From the NCBI RefSeq assembly GCF_022549775.1, contig NZ_JAKZGP010000053.1:1-33806 (forward strand): 33,806 nucleotides of DNA, given 5' to 3'. Below are positions 32,290 through 33,806 of this stretch, piece after piece. This stretch comes from Belliella filtrata. GTDB lineage: Bacteria; Bacteroidota; Bacteroidia; Cytophagales; Cyclobacteriaceae. The position numbers and the translations under genes are program-made. The notes beneath the pieces were generated by a model. It saw only the letters and a program-made list of their open reading frames with translations, searched no databases and was not told where the DNA came from. Position 1 is the first letter of the stretch; every line of letters begins with the position of its first letter.

Positions 32290-33519
32290 ATGACCATAAA
32301 GAATCAATCCATGCAGCGTTCACGCATACTCCCAACATTCTTCACGCTTAATTTTTTTATTCTATGTATCAGTTCATTCTTGTTTTTCGCCAGCTTCAAC
32401 ATGATCATTCCAGAACTCCCCGCATATCTAAGTTCTCTTGGAGGAGAAGATTATAAAGGGTTGATCATTTCACTTTTCACCTTAACAGCTGGGCTATCCA
32501 GGCCATTCAGTGGAAAGTTAGCCGACAAGATTGGTAGGATTCCCGTGATGGTTTTCGGTGCTACAGTATGCTTCATCGTAAGTTTACTATATCCTTTGAT
32601 CAGTTCGGTGGCTGGTTTTCTATTACTAAGGTTTGTCCATGGTTTTTCCACAGGCTTCACTCCTACTGGGACATCGGCTTTCGTCGCAGACATCGTCCCT
32701 TTCAACAAACGAGGCGAAGCCATGGGTATACAGTCTCTTTTTGGCTCATTGGGAATGGCTGCAGGCCCAGCCTTGGGAGGGCTTATAGCAGCTAATTACG
32801 GTATCAATCCTCTATTTTATACTTCTGCTGCTACTGCAATTGCCTCGATATTAATTATCCTAAGGCTAAAGGAAACCGTACTTGAAAGGGAAAAACTTAA
32901 CTTCAATCACTTTAAACTGAAGAAGCATGAGATTATCGAAAAGCGCGTTTGGATGCCTTCCTCTGTATTGTTTCTAGCAGTGTTTTCTTTTGGAATAGTA
33001 CTAACCATTATCCCTGATTACTCCACGTTTTTGGGGATAAAAAATAAGGGCTTGTTCTTTGCTGTGTTCACACTTTCCTCCTTGGGCATAAGAGTAATAG
33101 CAGGAAAAGCCTCTGACAGATACGGTAGAATTCCTGTACTAAAAGTATCCACCCTTTCCATGGCCATAGCCATGCTTATGATCGCATTGTCAAGCACCAG
33201 CACCCATTTACTTCTTGCGGGAGTTGTATTTGGTGCTTCCGTAGGCATGAACTCCCCTACCATTTCGGCATGGACGATAGACTTATCACTTGATCAATTC
33301 CGCGGGAGGGCTTTGGCCACGATGTACATAGCGCTTGAGGCAGGCATAGGTATAGGTGCTATTTCATCTGGCTTTCTCTTTGGCAACAACACATCCAATT
33401 TCCCAATAGTCTTTCTTTCTGGTGCCCTGAGCGCTTTATTGGCATTTATACTTCTCATGTTTATTTCAAAACGACATGCAAGCATGGGAAATGATGAGCA
33501 AAATTACCGAGAAAAATAA
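32290..33519 (+). CDS. MFS family transporter
   Basis: The product is a 12-helix major facilitator transporter. I take the ATG at 32290 (409 residues); the frame opens at a TTG at 32197, whose extra 31 residues are polar and basic and not part of the fold. An ATG at 32311 is another choice. The MFS loop 2-3 motif is GKLADKIGRIPVMVFG, and a second copy, GKASDRYGRIPVLKVS, lies between helices 8 and 9, as expected from the internal duplication. GFTPTGTSAFVADIVPFNKRGEAMG matches the motif after helix 4-5 of drug-efflux families. Substrate cannot be told; drug or metabolite efflux is most likely. No regulator is adjacent. Confidence 0.87.
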   Translation: MTIKNQSMQRSRILPTFFTLNFFILCISSFLFFASFNMIIPELPAYLSSLGGEDYKGLIISLFTLTAGLSRPFSGKLADKIGRIPVMVFGATVCFIVSLLYPLISSVAGFLLLRFVHGFSTGFTPTGTSAFVADIVPFNKRGEAMGIQSLFGSLGMAAGPALGGLIAANYGINPLFYTSAATAIASILIILRLKETVLEREKLNFNHFKLKKHEIIEKRVWMPSSVLFLAVFSFGIVLTIIPDYSTFLGIKNKGLFFAVFTLSSLGIRVIAGKASDRYGRIPVLKVSTLSMAIAMLMIALSSTSTHLLLAGVVFGASVGMNSPTISAWTIDLSLDQFRGRALATMYIALEAGIGIGAISSGFLFGNNTSNFPIVFLSGALSALLAFILLMFISKRHASMGNDEQNYREK

Positions 33520-33668
33520 ACAGGAAAGGTGATAAGTTTTTCGAACTAATTGTAGATATTAATCGATGTACTTTTTTAACTTCAAAATAGGGCATAGAAT
33601 TGAGAATGTTCTGGAGTTGAAGTGCTGATAAACAGAAATTAAGTATACCGTAATAATCCGAAAAAATC

Positions 33669-33695
33669 AAATCGGGTAGGCAGCAATTCCGATTT
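33669..33695. terminator. Possible weak terminator hairpin after the MFS gene
   Basis: AAATCGG (33669-33675) pairs with CCGATTT (33689-33695). The T run is poor on the plus strand and better on the minus strand. No gene requires it on the minus strand within the window. Confidence 0.35.
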
Positions 33696-33741
33696 TAAAT
33701 AATTGAAGTAGTTTGATCAATTTGCTTTAGAAAATAGACAT

Positions 33742-33781
33742 AGGATTCCCATGACCCTGTTTCCAGGGAATTCTTTTTTTT
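33742..33781 (+). terminator. Strong intrinsic terminator at the right end of the window
   Basis: AGGATTCCC (33742-33750) pairs with GGGAATTCT (33766-33774) with one G-U, and a run of T residues follows. It lies about 220 bases past the MFS stop, with no credible gene between, so it may end the MFS transcript or a short untranslated RNA. Confidence 0.8.
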
Positions 33782-33806
33782 AATTAAACCAGTTTTTGTG
33801 TTTTTG

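Noticed and set aside
33461-33670. Minus-strand frame of 69 residues at the end of the MFS gene
   Set aside because: It overlaps the MFS C-terminus in antisense and has no domain, promoter or sensible start context.

Overview
The window is a stretch of ordinary chromosome from a Bacteroidota bacterium, most likely of the order Cytophagales and close to Cyclobacteriaceae (Algoriphagus, Belliella and relatives). The taxonomic call is inference. It rests on low-GC DNA, several matches to the Bacteroidota sigma factor promoter (TTTG, about 19-23 bases, TAnnTTTG), very few Shine-Dalgarno sites, and families such as DUF3078. There are no rRNA or tRNA genes, no CRISPR array and no prophage.

Bases 1-5400. 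The left edge holds the 5' end of a group II intron on the minus strand. It lies directly behind the terminator of a DUF3078 gene, the classic target of class C introns. Next come a DUF4136 lipoprotein, a candidate structured RNA, a single-domain response regulator, a 70-residue protein that is almost pure Asp/Glu, a 50-residue one-helix membrane protein, and a convergent POT peptide transporter.

Bases 5400-19500. PEP carboxykinase (pckA) and a cyclophilin are followed by a structured intergenic region and a CNT nucleoside transporter. Then come the minus-strand operon etfB-etfA-bifunctional nuclease, a small TPR protein, an MDR oxidoreductase, pgi, and the overlapping pair rsmA-mgtE. pdxA runs divergently from rsmA, and DUF177-rpmF follows.

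Bases 19500-33806. A fatty-acid and translation cluster (fabH, efp, accB, accC) has its own promoter and a long leader hairpin. It is followed by a truncated hemoglobin overlapping a PlsC-like acyltransferase, gatC overlapping a 936-residue membrane-TPR protein, a LolD/MacB-type ATPase, a PduO-type adenosyltransferase with ilvE, a small secreted protein, prfB with its programmed +1 frameshift, and an MFS transporter.

Most genes are core metabolism: gluconeogenesis and glycolysis (pckA, pgi), electron transfer from fatty-acid and amino-acid oxidation (etfAB), fatty-acid initiation (fabH, accBC), and translation (rpmF, efp, gatC, prfB, rsmA). I see no obvious new multi-gene system. The items most worth a second look are the intron edge, the two structured non-coding regions, the acidic mini-protein and its small membrane neighbour, the fabH leader hairpin, and the uncharacterised membrane-TPR protein tied to gatC.
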